From positions 69,501 through 133,500 of the forward strand of contig NC_090953.1 in the NCBI RefSeq assembly GCF_040807025.1: DNA of 64,000 nucleotides, given 5' to 3'. The DNA is from Struthio camelus (taxonomy: Eukaryota > Chordata > Aves > Struthioniformes > Struthionidae). Below are positions 38,951-48,686 of this stretch, one piece after another. Made by a program: the position numbers and the translations under genes. A model generated the notes under the pieces. It did not search any database, was not told the DNA's origin, and saw only the letters and a list, made by a program, of their open reading frames with translations. How positions within the stretch are numbered: position 1 is the stretch's first letter; every line of letters begins with the position of its first letter.

Positions 38951-40140
38951 GAGGGCCCTCAAGGCGTGTGCCTAGCCAAAAGGCAACTCTGGGGGAGAAG
39001 GAAGACCTCTGGAGGGGGTCTGGGCCACCTAGACCTTTCCTGAGGGCTCAGCACGAGCAAGGGACAGCTCTGGCTAGCAAGGAAGAGCCAGAGAGTGGTG
39101 CGGAGCGGTCTAGAGCGGTGCAAAGGGGCCTAGGGAGCCAAGATCCAGCTCTGGGGCACAGGGAAACCTGCCAGAGTAGTGCCGAGGGCACCAGAGGGGG
39201 CCCTCAAGGCGTGTGCCTAGCCAAAAGACAACTCTGGGGAAGGAAGAGGAGCTTAGGAGGGGATCCGGGCCACCTAGACAGTGCCTAAGGGATCTGGGGG
39301 GCCAAAAAACAGCTCTGGGACACAACGAGTACTGCAATTGTAGTTCAGAAGTCACGAGAGGGCTTCTAAGGGCTCTGCATGGCCACAAAGAGACTCTGGG
39401 GAAGGAGGAGGAGCTCAGGAGGGGGTCTGGGCCACCTAGACAGTGCCTAGGGGCTCAGCACGAGCAAGAGCCAGCTCTGGCTAGCAAGGAAGAGCCAAAG
39501 AGTGGTGCGGAGTGCTCTAGAGAGTTGTGAAGGGGCCTAGGGAGCCAAGATCCAGCTCTGGGGCAGAGGGAAACCTGCCAGAGTAGTCCCGAGGGCAGCA
39601 GAGGGGGCCCTCAAGGCGTGTGCCTAGCCAAAAGGCAACTCTGGGGAAGGAGGAGGAGCTGAGGAAGGGGTCTGGGCCACCTAGACCGTTCCTGAGGGCT
39701 CAGCACGAGCAAGAGACATCTCTGGCTAGCAAGGAAGAGCCAAAGAGTGCTGCGGAGTGCTCTAGAGCAGTGCGAAGGGGCCTAGGGAGCCAAGATCCAG
39801 CTCTGGGGCACAGGGAAACCTGCCAGAGTAGTGCCGAGGGCACCAGAGGGGGCCCTCAAGGCGTGTGCCTAGCCAAAAGGCAACTCTGGGGAAGGAGGAG
39901 GAGCTCAGGAGGGGGTCTGGGCCACCTAGACCTTTCCTGAGGGCTCAGCACGAGCAAGGGACAGCTCTGGCTAGCAAGGAGGAGCCAGAGAGTGGTGCGG
40001 AGTGCTCTAGAGCGGTGCAAAGGGGCCTAGGGAGCCAAGATCCAGCTCTGGGGCACAGGGAAACCTGCCAGAGTAGTCCCGAGGGCACCAGAGGGGGCCC
40101 TCCAGGCGTGTGCCTAGCCAAAAGACAACTCTGGGGAAGA

Positions 40141-41687
40141 GGGAGGACCTCCATGGCGGCCTCTGGGGAACAAGAACAGTCCCAAGGGGTCTGGAGGGCC
40201 TAAAGAGGACTCTGGGGCACAGCGTTGGGTTCAAGAGTCGTCCCGAGTATACTAGATGGCTGCTAGGAGGGCCGGAGGGCCACAGCGGGGCTCCAGGACA
40301 AACCAAGGTCTCCCCAGGGCTTCTGATGGGACTAGAGGGGGGCTAAAGGGGCTGGACGTCCAAAAGACACCTCTGGGGCCCAAAGGAGGCGGCAAGAGTA
40401 GGCCATAGCACACTGGAGGGGGCCTTCAAGGGGTTTATGGGGGCCAGCAGATGTCTGTGGTGAGAAGAAGGTGGCCTAAAGGGGGCTCCAGAGCAGAAGA
40501 GAGGGCTGCTGAGGGGGCTGGAGGGCCAACCCAGGGCTCCAGAGGGTTTGTGAGTTGACTCCAGGGGGCCTAAGGGGTCTCGAGGGCCAACATACAGCCT
40601 CGGGGAAGAAGACAGGCCAAAAGAGTAGCCCAGAACACACTAGAGGGATGCTGAGGAGACCCGATGGCCAACAAATTAAAACCTGGGGAACAAGGGTGAC
40701 CTCAGGAGGGCTTCAGAGGCAACTAGACAGTTCCTAGCCAAAGGAACTATTTGCCAGCGGAGGGCTGGCAGACAGCTCTGGGCAGCAAGGAAGACACAAA
40801 GAGTGGTCCAGAGTGCCCTGGAGTGGTGCTAAGGGGCCTGAGGAGCCAAGATACAGCTTTAGGGCTGACAGAATGTTGGAAGAGTAGGCTAGAGCACACT
40901 AGAGGACCGCTTGGGCCTCCATGTCCCTGAAAAATGACTCTAGGGAACAAGGAAGACCTGAGGAGGGGTTCTGAGCAGATAAACAGGCTCCTGTAGGTGC
41001 TGGAGGGCCAGAAGACAGCTCTGGAGCACAACAAGCATCCGAGGACTGGTTCTGAGTAACAAATGCCTCTGGAAGGTTTCTGAAGGGACTAGAGGGCCAA
41101 CAGAGGTCTGTGGGTCAAAATTCAAGGCCAAAGTGGAGAGTAGGGCAGCCTAGAGGGGTGCTAAGGGCTCCAGAGGGTTAACACAGAACTCTGGGGTACA
41201 ACGAAATCCTACAGGGCAGTTCCAAGGGGACTACAGGGGTCCTAAGGGGTCCAAAGGGCCTGACTGTTCTGGGGCAGAAAGAAGTTTGGAAGAGTCATTC
41301 AGAGTGCACTAGAGGGATTCTCAGGGGTCTAACATTGCCAAAAAAAGACTCAGGGGTCAGGAGGGCCAAAAGACAGCTCTGTGGCATAATAAAGGCCTCT
41401 AGAGGGGTTCAGGGGCGACTGGAAAGGTTCTAGTGGGTCTAGAGGGTCAATAGAGCTCTCTGGGGCACAGGAAAGGCCAAAAGATGGGTACCGAGTTCAC
41501 TAGAAGGGTCATAAGGGGGTTATATGATCAAAGGAAGCCTCTGGGAACAAAGGTCCTAAAGGATCCTGAGGGGGAAAAGAGAGGTCCTAAGGGATCTGGA
41601 GGGCTAAAAGAGGGCTCTGGGACACAATTTTGGCCAAAAGAGACACCTAGAGTAGACTAGGGAGGTTGTAAGTGGGCTAGAAAGAAA

Positions 41688-41720
<33 letters not shown>

Positions 41721-43260
41721 GGCACAATGAAGACAAAAGGAGGGGTTCTGATGGGACTGGAGTGGTCCCCTGAGAGCTAGAAGGCTAACAGAGGGCTCCT
41801 GCACAACGCAGGCCAAAAGAGGGGTACTGAAGGAATTAGGTCCTAAGAGAGCTACTGGACCCCAAGAGGGCTCTGGGGCACTACAAAGGCCTCAGGAGGG
41901 GTTCTGAGGGTACTAGAGGGCTCCTAAGGACTCTACACACCCAAGAGAGCCTCTGGTGCACAATGGAGGGCTTCTGAGAGGATTGGAGCAGGCCTAGGGG
42001 GACTAGACATCAAAGAGAGGCCTCTAGGGCACAGTGAAGGCTTTGGGAGCAGTTTTGAGGTAACTAGATTAGAAAATGGAAGAGTCTTGAGAAGATTAGA
42101 GGGCATTCATTGGGTTCTAGGATGGCATGTCAGAAGGATGTCTCCAGCTCAAATCAAGGGCTCAGGAAGGGGTTGTTAGGGAGCCCAAGGGCCAAAGGAG
42201 GCATTCTGTGGGGATTAGATGCCGGGGTCCTGAGGGGAAGAGACAGCACACAGTGGGCACTGGGGCACCCCAAAATGGAAAAGGACTGGTTCTGATGGGA
42301 CTAGGTTGCAAACGTCCCTGGAGCGCGACAGGAGAACACAGGGTTCTGGGGTGCTTTGAAGAACAAACATGGGGGTTCTGAAGGGAGTAGAAGATAATTG
42401 AGAAGGCATAAGGCAGGCTGCAAGGAAATGGAGGGCTATAGTATGCACTAAGAGGCAAAGAAGGAGAACAGAAAGGGATCTGAGAGAAACAGAACTCCCA
42501 AGGAGGAGCTCAGGTGGGATTTGGGGGCATTTAGGCAATGCTGGAACACAATGAAGGCCAGCAGTTTTGAGGCTACATGCCACATGGATTGATTTTGATC
42601 AGACTAGAGAACACAGAGAGCTCTGAGGTAAAAGAAAGGAAGATGGAGGAGTCTTGAGGGGACTGGAAGGAAAGGGGACCTGATGGGATAGAGGGCACAC
42701 AGAACGGTCATAGGGATAGGGCATAGAGAGGACTCTGTGGTGCAATGAATAGAAAAGGAGGGCTTCAGGGCACACTGAAAGGGTGCCATGAGCGCCCAGG
42801 GTTCTGGAGTGCCCTCAAGGCAAACAAAGGTTCCTGAGGGGAGCGTGTGGCAATCAGAGGGCTGCTGATGGGACTAAGAGACAGTGAGGTGGGCCCTAAG
42901 GGGCTCAGAGGGCAAACAGAGGCATCCTGAGAGGACTACAGGGAAAAACAAAGGCTCTGGGATGCACTAATGGCAAATGGAGGGGTTTTGAGGGACCCAG
43001 AAGAAAGAGAGAGGGGACTTAATAGGACAAAAGAACAAACATAGGAGTCTTGATGCTACCAGAAGACCCACAGACACTAAATGGCAGAGTAATCATGCAG
43101 GAACTAGAAAGCAGCAAAGACTTCCGAGGGGACAGGAGAACAAATGGAGTGTCTTGGAGCACACCTGAAGGCAAATGGATAGGTCCTGAAGGAACTAGGG
43201 AGCAAACGGGTGAGTCCTGGGGTGATGAGGCAGAAAACTGAAGGTTCTGGGACATTAACT
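40141..43260 (+). repeat. Decayed 41-bp satellite flank
   Basis: After about 40,140 the sequence keeps the same vocabulary (CTCTGGGGCAC, GAGGGCC, CCAAAAGA, CTAGAGGGG) at roughly 40-bp spacing, but units are individually diverged and no higher-order repeat is visible. The decay grows towards 43,260, where unique sequence begins. An unhomogenised edge like this is expected where unequal exchange no longer reaches. Short open frames here are not supported as genes. Confidence 0.85.
41685..41713 (+). repeat. Poly(A) run of 29 bases
   Basis: An uninterrupted A run inside the decayed satellite, preceded by TAGAAAG. It could be a retroposon tail or simple slippage in an A-containing monomer. I see no clear retroposon body upstream. 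Confidence 0.9.
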
Positions 43261-44420
43261 CACCTGCCATAATCCTTCCACTTGGACCCTGCCTCTTACC
43301 TCTGAGAAGCAGGCCTTTGCTTTCATTCCGCAGGCAGCTGTCAGCTGTTGCGTAGTCTTGGCAGACAACTTGAGGATCACTGCCCAGGCAGTCTTGACCT
43401 ACAACACCATGTGCTCAGAACAGTTCTCAGGAAGTCATGCAGAGTCATAACCTGAAGGGCAAAAAGCAAATCTCTTCAGGACAGTTCTTATTTCATCATA
43501 GGAGCATTTTCCCCCTCTCTTCTCCGCTGTACTGCCTCTAACAACACATCTTCCTCATCACCCTTTTCCCCTGCTACTTCTACTCCTGTCAGTTGCCCCT
43601 GCATCTTAGTCCTCTAAAGCACCTGTTTCTCATCCACATGTACTTTTATGTCCTGTTGCCCATTCCCCCTCCTATTTGTCCTATACCAGGCAGCTGAGAC
43701 CCCCTGGCCTAGCTCTTAGCCGCACACCCCTTTTGATCCGGCCAACAGCTCTAACAGAGCAGAGGGCAGCACAGAGGGTGGATGCGAACATAGCACACCT
43801 AGGCACTGAGCAACACAGAAGCAGCAGCAAGGCATCCAAGAGATCCCATGTTTGTAAAGAAAATATGTAGAGGCAACTGGGGATCCTCTGCAGCTGTGCC
43901 CAGGGCTCCTGGAGGCTCTTTCCACCCAGTTAAAGGTAGCTGAACACAGTGACCTTGGGAGGCAGTGACACAGTCCCTGGGGCTGCTGTGGGTGCCTGCG
44001 GCTGTTCCAGGGTCTCTCCGGCTCTTTTAGGGTCCTCGGACAGCCACAGTGCTGGTTGCGTTTCCTTGTGCTGCAAAACAGGACAGCTTTGCACCATTCC
44101 CTCCCAGCGCCACCACTCCTCCTAGTTGTTGCTGCCTACCTGGCCCCAAGCCTGAACAAAGCTATGACTATCAGGAGCCCCCACCGCCCCTCACACTCTC
44201 CCTGCCCTCCCCAGGGACAATAGGGACATCCCCAGGCCCTGGGGAAGAACCCTGTCTGGGCACACCAGAGATGGAAAATACTTCCTGCCCTGTACCAGGG
44301 AAAGACAGGGAAATTCCACTGCCTCGGTGACCCATGGACACTCTCCTGGGAGCAGCAAATGTCCAGTGAGGAACAGAGACACTGGGCCAATGCTGCAGGG
44401 CTGAGAAGGCACAGACACCT
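43261..44420. other. Unique sequence, no gene recognised
   Basis: Non-repetitive, moderate GC. I found no open frame with family resemblance and no convincing exon with paired splice sites. Short frames such as 43,676-43,870 and 44,049-44,330 have no supporting feature. It separates the satellite flank from the CpG island. Confidence 0.5.
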
Positions 44421-45188
44421 GGAACTACAGCTCCTGGTATGCCACAGAACACAACGTGGCCAGCGGGTGGGAAACCCGCTGACAGCTGCACCTCCTGCCA
44501 CCTCGAGAGACACAAGATGGTCTCCCAAAAGCCCAGCAGGGGAAGGTAACACCTGCCAGCATGCCCTGCAGATTAAAATGGCCGCCGGGAAAGCTACTGC
44601 TGGAAGACTACTCCTCCCGGCATGCAGAGCGAAGCAACATGGCCGCCCGGAAGCTCAGTGCCGGAAGTTTACTATTCCCAGCATGCAGAGTGAAACAACA
44701 TGGCCGCCCGGAAGCCCCTTGCCGGAAGACGACTGCTCCCGGCAGGCAGAGCGAAACAAAATGGCCGCCCGGAAGCCCCGTGCCGGAAGTTTACTACTCC
44801 CGGCAGGCAGAGCGAAACAACATGGCCTCCCGGAAGTCCCGTGCCGGAAGACTACTGCTCCCGGCACACCGCGCAAAGCAACATGGCCTCCCGGAAGCCC
44901 CGTACCGGAAGACTACTCCTCCCAGTATGCAGAGCGAAATAACATGGCCGCCCGGAAGCCCCGTGCCGGAAGACTACTCCTCCCGGCATGCACGGCGAAC
45001 CAACATGGCCGCCCGGAAGCCCCGTGCCGGAAGACTACTCCTCCCGGCATGGCCCGCAAAACAACATGGCCGCCCGGAAGCCCCATGCCGGAAGACTACT
45101 GCTCCCGGCATGGCCCGCGAAACAACATGGCCGCCCGGAAGCCCCATGCCGGAAGACTACTGCTCCCGGCATGCCGCGGTCCTCAGCG
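44420..45188 (+). promoter_or_regulatory. 61-bp tandem array of composite promoter motifs
   Basis: The ATGG anchor (or its clear equivalent) falls at 44,456, 44,517, 44,578, 44,639, 44,700, 44,761, 44,822, 44,883, 44,944, 45,005, 45,066 and 45,127: twelve units of exactly 61 bp with no indel. The first two are diverged, the last ten well conserved. Each conserved unit carries AACATGGCCGCC (close to the YY1 site AANATGGCGGC), two CCGGAAG ETS/GABPA cores, and ACTACTCCTCCCGGCATG, which resembles the ZNF143 promoter element. These are typical of housekeeping CpG promoters but normally occur once or twice. The ATGGC orientation suggests plus-strand transcription, by analogy with other YY1 promoters. 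Confidence 0.85.
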
Positions 45189-46020
45189 CTCTGTGAAGCT
45201 TGACCCTCGGTTCCTTCACTTCCTTCCCGTCCCAACCACCCTCCCGCCCCCTGACACCCGGACGCCGCCGAGCCCGGAGCGCGGCCCCGCGATCCCCAAC
45301 CCCGGCCCGAGATTCCCCCGACGCCGCCGGACCGGCCCCGGGTCAGCTCCGACACTGCCCCTGCCCCCACTGCGACTCTCCCAGGCCTTCCTCTGGGATC
45401 TCTCCTTCCCCCGCCCCCCCCGACACGGTCCCGGTCTGACCCAGGACCCCTCGGGCCACTCCGACCGCGCAATAAACCAACCCCGCCAGCCCCGACGCCC
45501 CCCCGTCCTCCCTCCCCCCACACCACTGCAGCCCCGACGCCCCTTTTCTTTCCTCCTCCAGCCCCGGCGCAACCCCTTCCTCGTTCCACCCTCGCCCTGG
45601 CGCCCCCCTTTTCTCTCCGCTCCTCGCCCCATCACAGCCCTGGCCCCCCTCCTACCTCCCCCCCAGCCCCAGCGCACCCCCTTCCTGACCACTCCCCGTG
45701 GCCCCGGTGCTCTGCTCTTCCCCACCGCCCCGGTGCACCGCCATCCCCGGCGCAGTTTCCGCTGGCCCGAGATGCTCCCGTCTGCCGGGACGCGCGCACC
45801 CCCCGGCCCCGCTCACCTCCTCCGCGGTGCGGCCGCAGCGCCGGTCCCGGCGGGCGGTGCTCAGAGGCAGCTCCGTTGTCCCAGACCGGCCCCTGCACGA
45901 GCTTCCTCCCGACTGCGGCCCCAGCCCCGGCGCATGCCTGCCGTGGCCATCAGCCCCACCTGGGGCTTGTTCCAGCCCCAGGGCCCACAGCTGCAGCCCT
46001 CAGGAACCAGGGGAAGGGAA
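45189..46020. promoter_or_regulatory. CpG island downstream of the 61-bp array
   Basis: Very GC-rich with many CpG and C-runs on the plus strand (for example 45,410-45,680). There is no TATA element. With the 61-bp array it forms one island of about 1.6 kb. No protein-coding start is convincing; the 579-codon frame across it is a composition effect. Confidence 0.75.
45817..45945 (-). other. Possible non-coding first exon, minus strand
   Basis: Reading the minus strand, GGAGGAG is followed by a good donor, GTGAGC (exon end at 45,817). About 120 bases upstream lies CATGCGCC, a half NRF1-like element. This could be the first exon of a transcript running leftwards towards 44 kb, but no matching acceptor was identified. 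Confidence 0.25.
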
Positions 46021-46099
46021 TTACCCTCAGCCCCATCAGGGACAGCTGGGGCTGCCAGGGCAGCAGAGGCACCCCAGCGCCTGAGAGGTGCTCGCTAAA

Positions 46100-46530
46100 A
46101 GCTGAAGGGAGAGCCCTGGGCTGTACAGAGAGGAAAAGGGAGTATTCAGGGGACAAGAGAACAAATCGAGACCTCTGGGTGCAATAGAAGTTAAAAAAAA
46201 AAAATTACCAGGTGATGATAGAGCAAACAGAGTGACTCTGGGGGCACCAAAAGGCAAAGGCAGGACCCTGGGGCACACCAAAAATCACCCAGAAAACTCG
46301 GGGACAGGGGAGAAAGATAAACAGAGAACTTTGTGGTGTGCTGCAAAACAAACATCGGGCCCCAGGGCACGCGGAAAAGCACACAGAGGGCTTGGCAGCA
46401 ACCCAAAACGTGAATTGAGCTGTCCTGAGGACCACCAAAGGGCAAATGCAGGGCTCTTGGGCAAACTAAAATTCAAGTGAAGGGCCTTTGTGCACACTAA
46501 AGGGGCCACAAGGCATGTCACAGGGCTCAA
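46100..46530 (+). repeat. Decayed 41-bp satellite, island 2
   Basis: Repeated phrases such as ACTCTGGGGGCACCAAAAGG, CCCTGGGGCACACCAAAAAT and GGGCTCTTGGGCAAACTAAA recur at about 40-bp spacing. They resemble the decayed flank at 40.1-43.3 kb but are separated from it by the CpG island. An A run occurs near 46,193-46,204. Confidence 0.7.
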
Positions 46531-46935
46531 TGCAGCTGACGGCAAGGTGCCTGCAGGCTCCCCCTTTCCCCAGGAAAACTGTCTCCCAGCACCAGGCACA
46601 CAGGCCCCCGCCACCGACACATGAGGGACATTGCGGAGTGCTGAAAGCAAATCTGAGGGCAGTCTGGGGACTTCACATGGCCCTGGGGGGGGCCCTGGCT
46701 GCCCCCAGGATAATGGGAAACTCCACCAAGAGCCCCAAGGGTCGAGGCAATGCAAGGGAAGTTACCCCGAGCCCTGTGAACAGCACTGGGGTCCCTGGGA
46801 ACCACAGGGACCCCCAAGAACAAAGGATGTGGGGACCAGCTCCCAATCCCAGACACAATGTGTAACCTCCTCCCCTGGGCATCATCTTCAGGCAAAGCGA
46901 CAGCAGAAACCACAGACACGAGCGCAAAGAGTAAA
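46531..46935. other. Intergenic stretch, nothing recognised
   Basis: Lies between decayed satellite and the 3' end of the minus-strand gene. It contains short frames on both strands without domain or splice support. Confidence 0.4.
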
Positions 46936-46940
46936 GCAAC

Positions 46941-46946
46941 TGTTTA
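46941..46946 (-). terminator. Poly(A) signal AATAAA of the minus-strand gene
   Basis: TTTATT on the plus strand reads AATAAA on the minus strand, about 90 bases after the TGA at 47,037. A GT-rich stretch follows (TGCGCTCGTGTCTGTGG region), as expected of a cleavage site. Confidence 0.7.
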
Positions 46947-47036
46947 TTGTTTTACTGCACAGAAGCAACACCTGAGAGAGAGTGCCATGGAGCTCAGTGC
47001 CAGCATGCTTCTCCTTACCCTGTGACACCTGAAGAG

Positions 47037-47203
47037 TCATCTCTGCACCAGCGTTCGTCGGTCCTTTGGGGAAGGGTCAGCTCCTGCTGCTGCCCTTGAG
47101 GTGGCAGGCGTCTGAGTAGCTGACAGCCTATCCCCTCTACTTTTTCCTTCAGGGATAGGATTCAGCTCTGACAGGTGAGAGGATCTTTGATCTCTGATCC
47201 TGC
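47037..47203 (-). CDS. Terminal coding exon of the minus-strand gene
   Basis: Begins after GTAGTGCAGACAG (acceptor) and reads GRIRDQRSSHLSELNPIPEG, continues through Ser, Ala and Lys-rich sequence and ends KDRRTLVQR followed by TGA. It enters in phase 1, which matches the end of the exon at 47,270. The 66-bp gap between the two exons is itself open and a multiple of three, so it could be a small intron or retained coding sequence; the donor GTGAGG and acceptor GCAGACAG favour an intron. The tail looks disordered and basic. No family recognised. Confidence 0.6.
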
Positions 47204-47269
47204 CTGTCTGCACTACTGCCCTACCCCAGACTAGAGCCCTGCAAGACACTTTCACAGCTCTCACCTCAC

Positions 47270-47348
47270 CTGTCACATCACCACTCTCAGTGCGATGGGC
47301 CTGCGCCTTATCAAATCCAGACCTCAGGTCAGTGCGCAAAGCTGAACA
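47270..47348 (-). CDS. Penultimate coding exon of the minus-strand gene
   Basis: 79 bp after a strong acceptor (polypyrimidine CCTTCCCCTGTTCCCAG) and before the donor GTGAGG. Only one frame is open: CSALRTDLRSGFDKAQAHRT followed by ESGDVTG. It starts in phase 0 and ends in phase 1, matching the terminal exon. The peptide is polar and helix-prone. Confidence 0.6.
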
Positions 47349-47404
47349 CTGGGAACAGGGGAAGGTTAGGAACCCCAAAGGAGAGTTTGCAGCCTGCTGC
47401 TTAG

Positions 47405-47730
47405 GCTTCGGGGCTTACAGTTTATTATCTAAGGATTCAGCCCTTGTCATTTATCAGTAAGGCGTAAGCCCTGAACCCTAAGTGACAAACTGCAAATCTT
47501 GGAACCCAAGTGGTTGCTTTAAAATTTACGGATGAGGTTGGATTTTAAATCCTGCGCCCTGATCGCTAAGTCAGCAAACTGTAAACCCTGACTGATAAAG
47601 ACAACCCCACAAAATAAAGTAATAAACCATAGCCCCTGAGTGACAGACCCTCAACAACAAACTAAACAATAAACCTCAAGTGAAAAACTCCAAACCCTCA
47701 GCTTTAAGCAAGAAACACCAAAGTACACAT
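47405..47730. repeat. Decayed repeat of about 30 bp in an intron
   Basis: Loose recurrence of TAAACCCTGA, GTGACAAACTG and AATAAACC at roughly 25-35 bp spacing, with one AACCCTAA. It is strongly diverged and lies between the candidate exons at 47.3 and 48.1 kb. It is not telomeric: there is no run of CCCTAA. Confidence 0.4.
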
Positions 47731-48120
47731 GAGCTTGCAAGTTTTGCCCACAGCTTAAGAAGTTTCCCCTTCATTTAGAAGTACAGCAGAACAGGAAGAT
47801 ATGCATCAGAATCATGTTACAGTTGCTGTTTATAAGCTTGGTCTTAGCCACCATTCAAATGTGAGCACATGCAAGAATCGCTCCACAGGACTGCAGTAAG
47901 CTGCACTTCCACTGAACCTACCTGAAACATTGCAAGCGCTTATTCTAACTCCATTACAGACAATTAATATTTTTGGTCCCCTCAGCTCCATGGGCAAACA
48001 TCCACAGCCAGTGACACCAGCAACCACCTAGGGGACAACCACCTTCCACCTCCCAGCCCTGCACACACACAGTGCAGCCCCAAGACTTAGCTGTGTCCAC
48101 GCTGCAAGTCAGAGCGCAAC

Positions 48121-48199
48121 CTTCATGGCCAGCCACAGATCTCCGCAGAGCTCCCAGCTGTGACACCGCTCCTTCGACTGCCAGACTATGCTTCAGCAC
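48121..48199 (-). CDS. Candidate internal exon (VLKHSLAVEG)
   Basis: Strong acceptor (TTCTGGCTTCTTTGCAG) and a donor at GAAG/GTTGCG. Only one of three frames is open: VLKHSLAVEGAVSQLGALRR followed by SVAGHE, with Leu, Val and Ala spaced as in an amphipathic helix. It ends in phase 1. That fits the terminal exon directly but not the exon at 47,270, so either alternative splicing or a missing small exon is implied. Confidence 0.5.
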
Positions 48200-48376
48200 C
48201 TGCAAAGAAGCCAGAACAGTTACTGAGAGGCCAGGCAACTGCACAGCCCTCCTAGAACTACTCCCTAGTCCAAGGCCCGTAACTGTTCCCACAATTATGA
48301 CTGACCCTCTACACTGCTCCAGTCACTCTCTCAGGCTCCGTTTTATCGCAAGGATGTCACAGCAGCCCTCACATAC

Positions 48377-48470
48377 AGTCAGGCTCGCTCAGGCACTCGG
48401 CCACCTCCAGCCTTCGGTAGATGGTCCTCCTCAGGGAAACTGTGCCGCTGACGGACACTCTCAGAAAGCA
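48377..48470 (-). CDS. Candidate internal exon (RTIYRRLEVAECL)
   Basis: Acceptor CCTTGGCTGGACAG and donor T/GTATGT. The frame reads CFLRVSVSGTVSLRRTIYRR then LEVAECLSEPD and stays open upstream to about 48,587, so the exon start is uncertain. The Arg-rich IYRRLEVAE segment looks helical. Phase does not join cleanly to the neighbouring candidates. Confidence 0.4.
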
Positions 48471-48587
48471 CTGTCCAGCCAAGGCAGGATAAAAACTAAG
48501 GCCTCCAAAAACTCCAAACTCTGGAGACTGAGCTGATGGGAAACTGACTCTGGCCTGGACAATGACAGAAGAAGGATTTTGCTTCAC

Positions 48588-48686
48588 TCGTTCAGGCTGC
48601 CTAGCATGTGGCCCAAGTTAGACAGACCGTGCTGGAAATCCCTGTGACGTGACAGCGTGTTGGAAAGCAGAGCTGAGCACAGGCTC
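48588..48686 (-). CDS. Candidate internal exon (HRDFQHGLSNLGHMLGSLN)
   Basis: Strong acceptor (TACTCTGCTCCTCTTCCAG) and a weaker donor GTGAAG. One frame is open across all 99 bp, containing HRDFQHGLSNLGHMLGSLN, with Leu at helix-like spacing. It begins and ends in phase 2. This may belong to the same coiled-coil-like protein as the exons downstream. Confidence 0.4.

Larger units (their letters stand above)
537..39390 (+). repeat. AT-richer variant monomer, about 20 copies in the array
   Basis: One monomer type departs from the G-rich consensus. It carries GAGTACTGCAATTGTAG followed by TTCAGAAGTCACGAGAGG. I located copies near 545, 2745, 3968, 6167, 7390, 9590, 13310, 14210, 16886, 18827, 21017, 22957, 24896, 27086, 29026, 31947, 33322, 35262, 38185 and 39328. 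It contains the short palindromes AGTACT and CAATTG. It is carried along by the higher-order repeats, so its spacing follows theirs. Coordinates give the span of the family, not a continuous feature. Confidence 0.85.
1..40140 (+). repeat. Homogenised 41-bp-based satellite array
   Basis: Continuous tandem DNA with no unique insert. Aligning the unit at about 10,950-11,190 by eye gives six blocks of 41, 41, 41, 41, 41 and 40 bp (245 bp). Odd blocks start CCAAAAG, CCGAAG or CCCAAAA and carry CTCTGGGG or CTCTAGGG; even blocks start GGGTCTGG, GCTCTGAGG or TCCCGAGGG. The plus strand is strongly G-rich with many runs of four to seven G. The period matches the 41-42-bp avian microchromosome families (chicken CNM, PO41), but homology to them is not shown here. 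The array runs off the left edge. The many open frames inside it are not genes: the 245-bp unit is not a multiple of three, so frames cycle. Confidence 0.95.

Noticed and set aside
1-40140. Many open frames of 60-285 codons on both strands, rich in Gly, Arg, Pro and Ser
   Set aside because: They repeat with the satellite, change frame every unit, overlap each other on both strands and have no splice or promoter context. They reflect few stop codons in GC-rich repeats.
1-40140. CRISPR-like regular repeats
   Set aside because: Repeats are contiguous without unique spacers and the context is vertebrate; no cas genes.
1-40140. CENP-B box in the satellite
   Set aside because: I found no match to TTCGNNNNANNCGGG in the monomers I read.
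44359-46098. 579-codon plus-strand frame across the 61-bp array and CpG island
   Set aside because: The 61-bp period is not a multiple of three, so all three frames stay open by composition. The peptide is low-complexity Pro, Arg and Ala without a domain.
47405-47730. Interstitial telomere repeat
   Set aside because: Only one AACCCTAA; the surrounding repeat is a different, diverged sequence.
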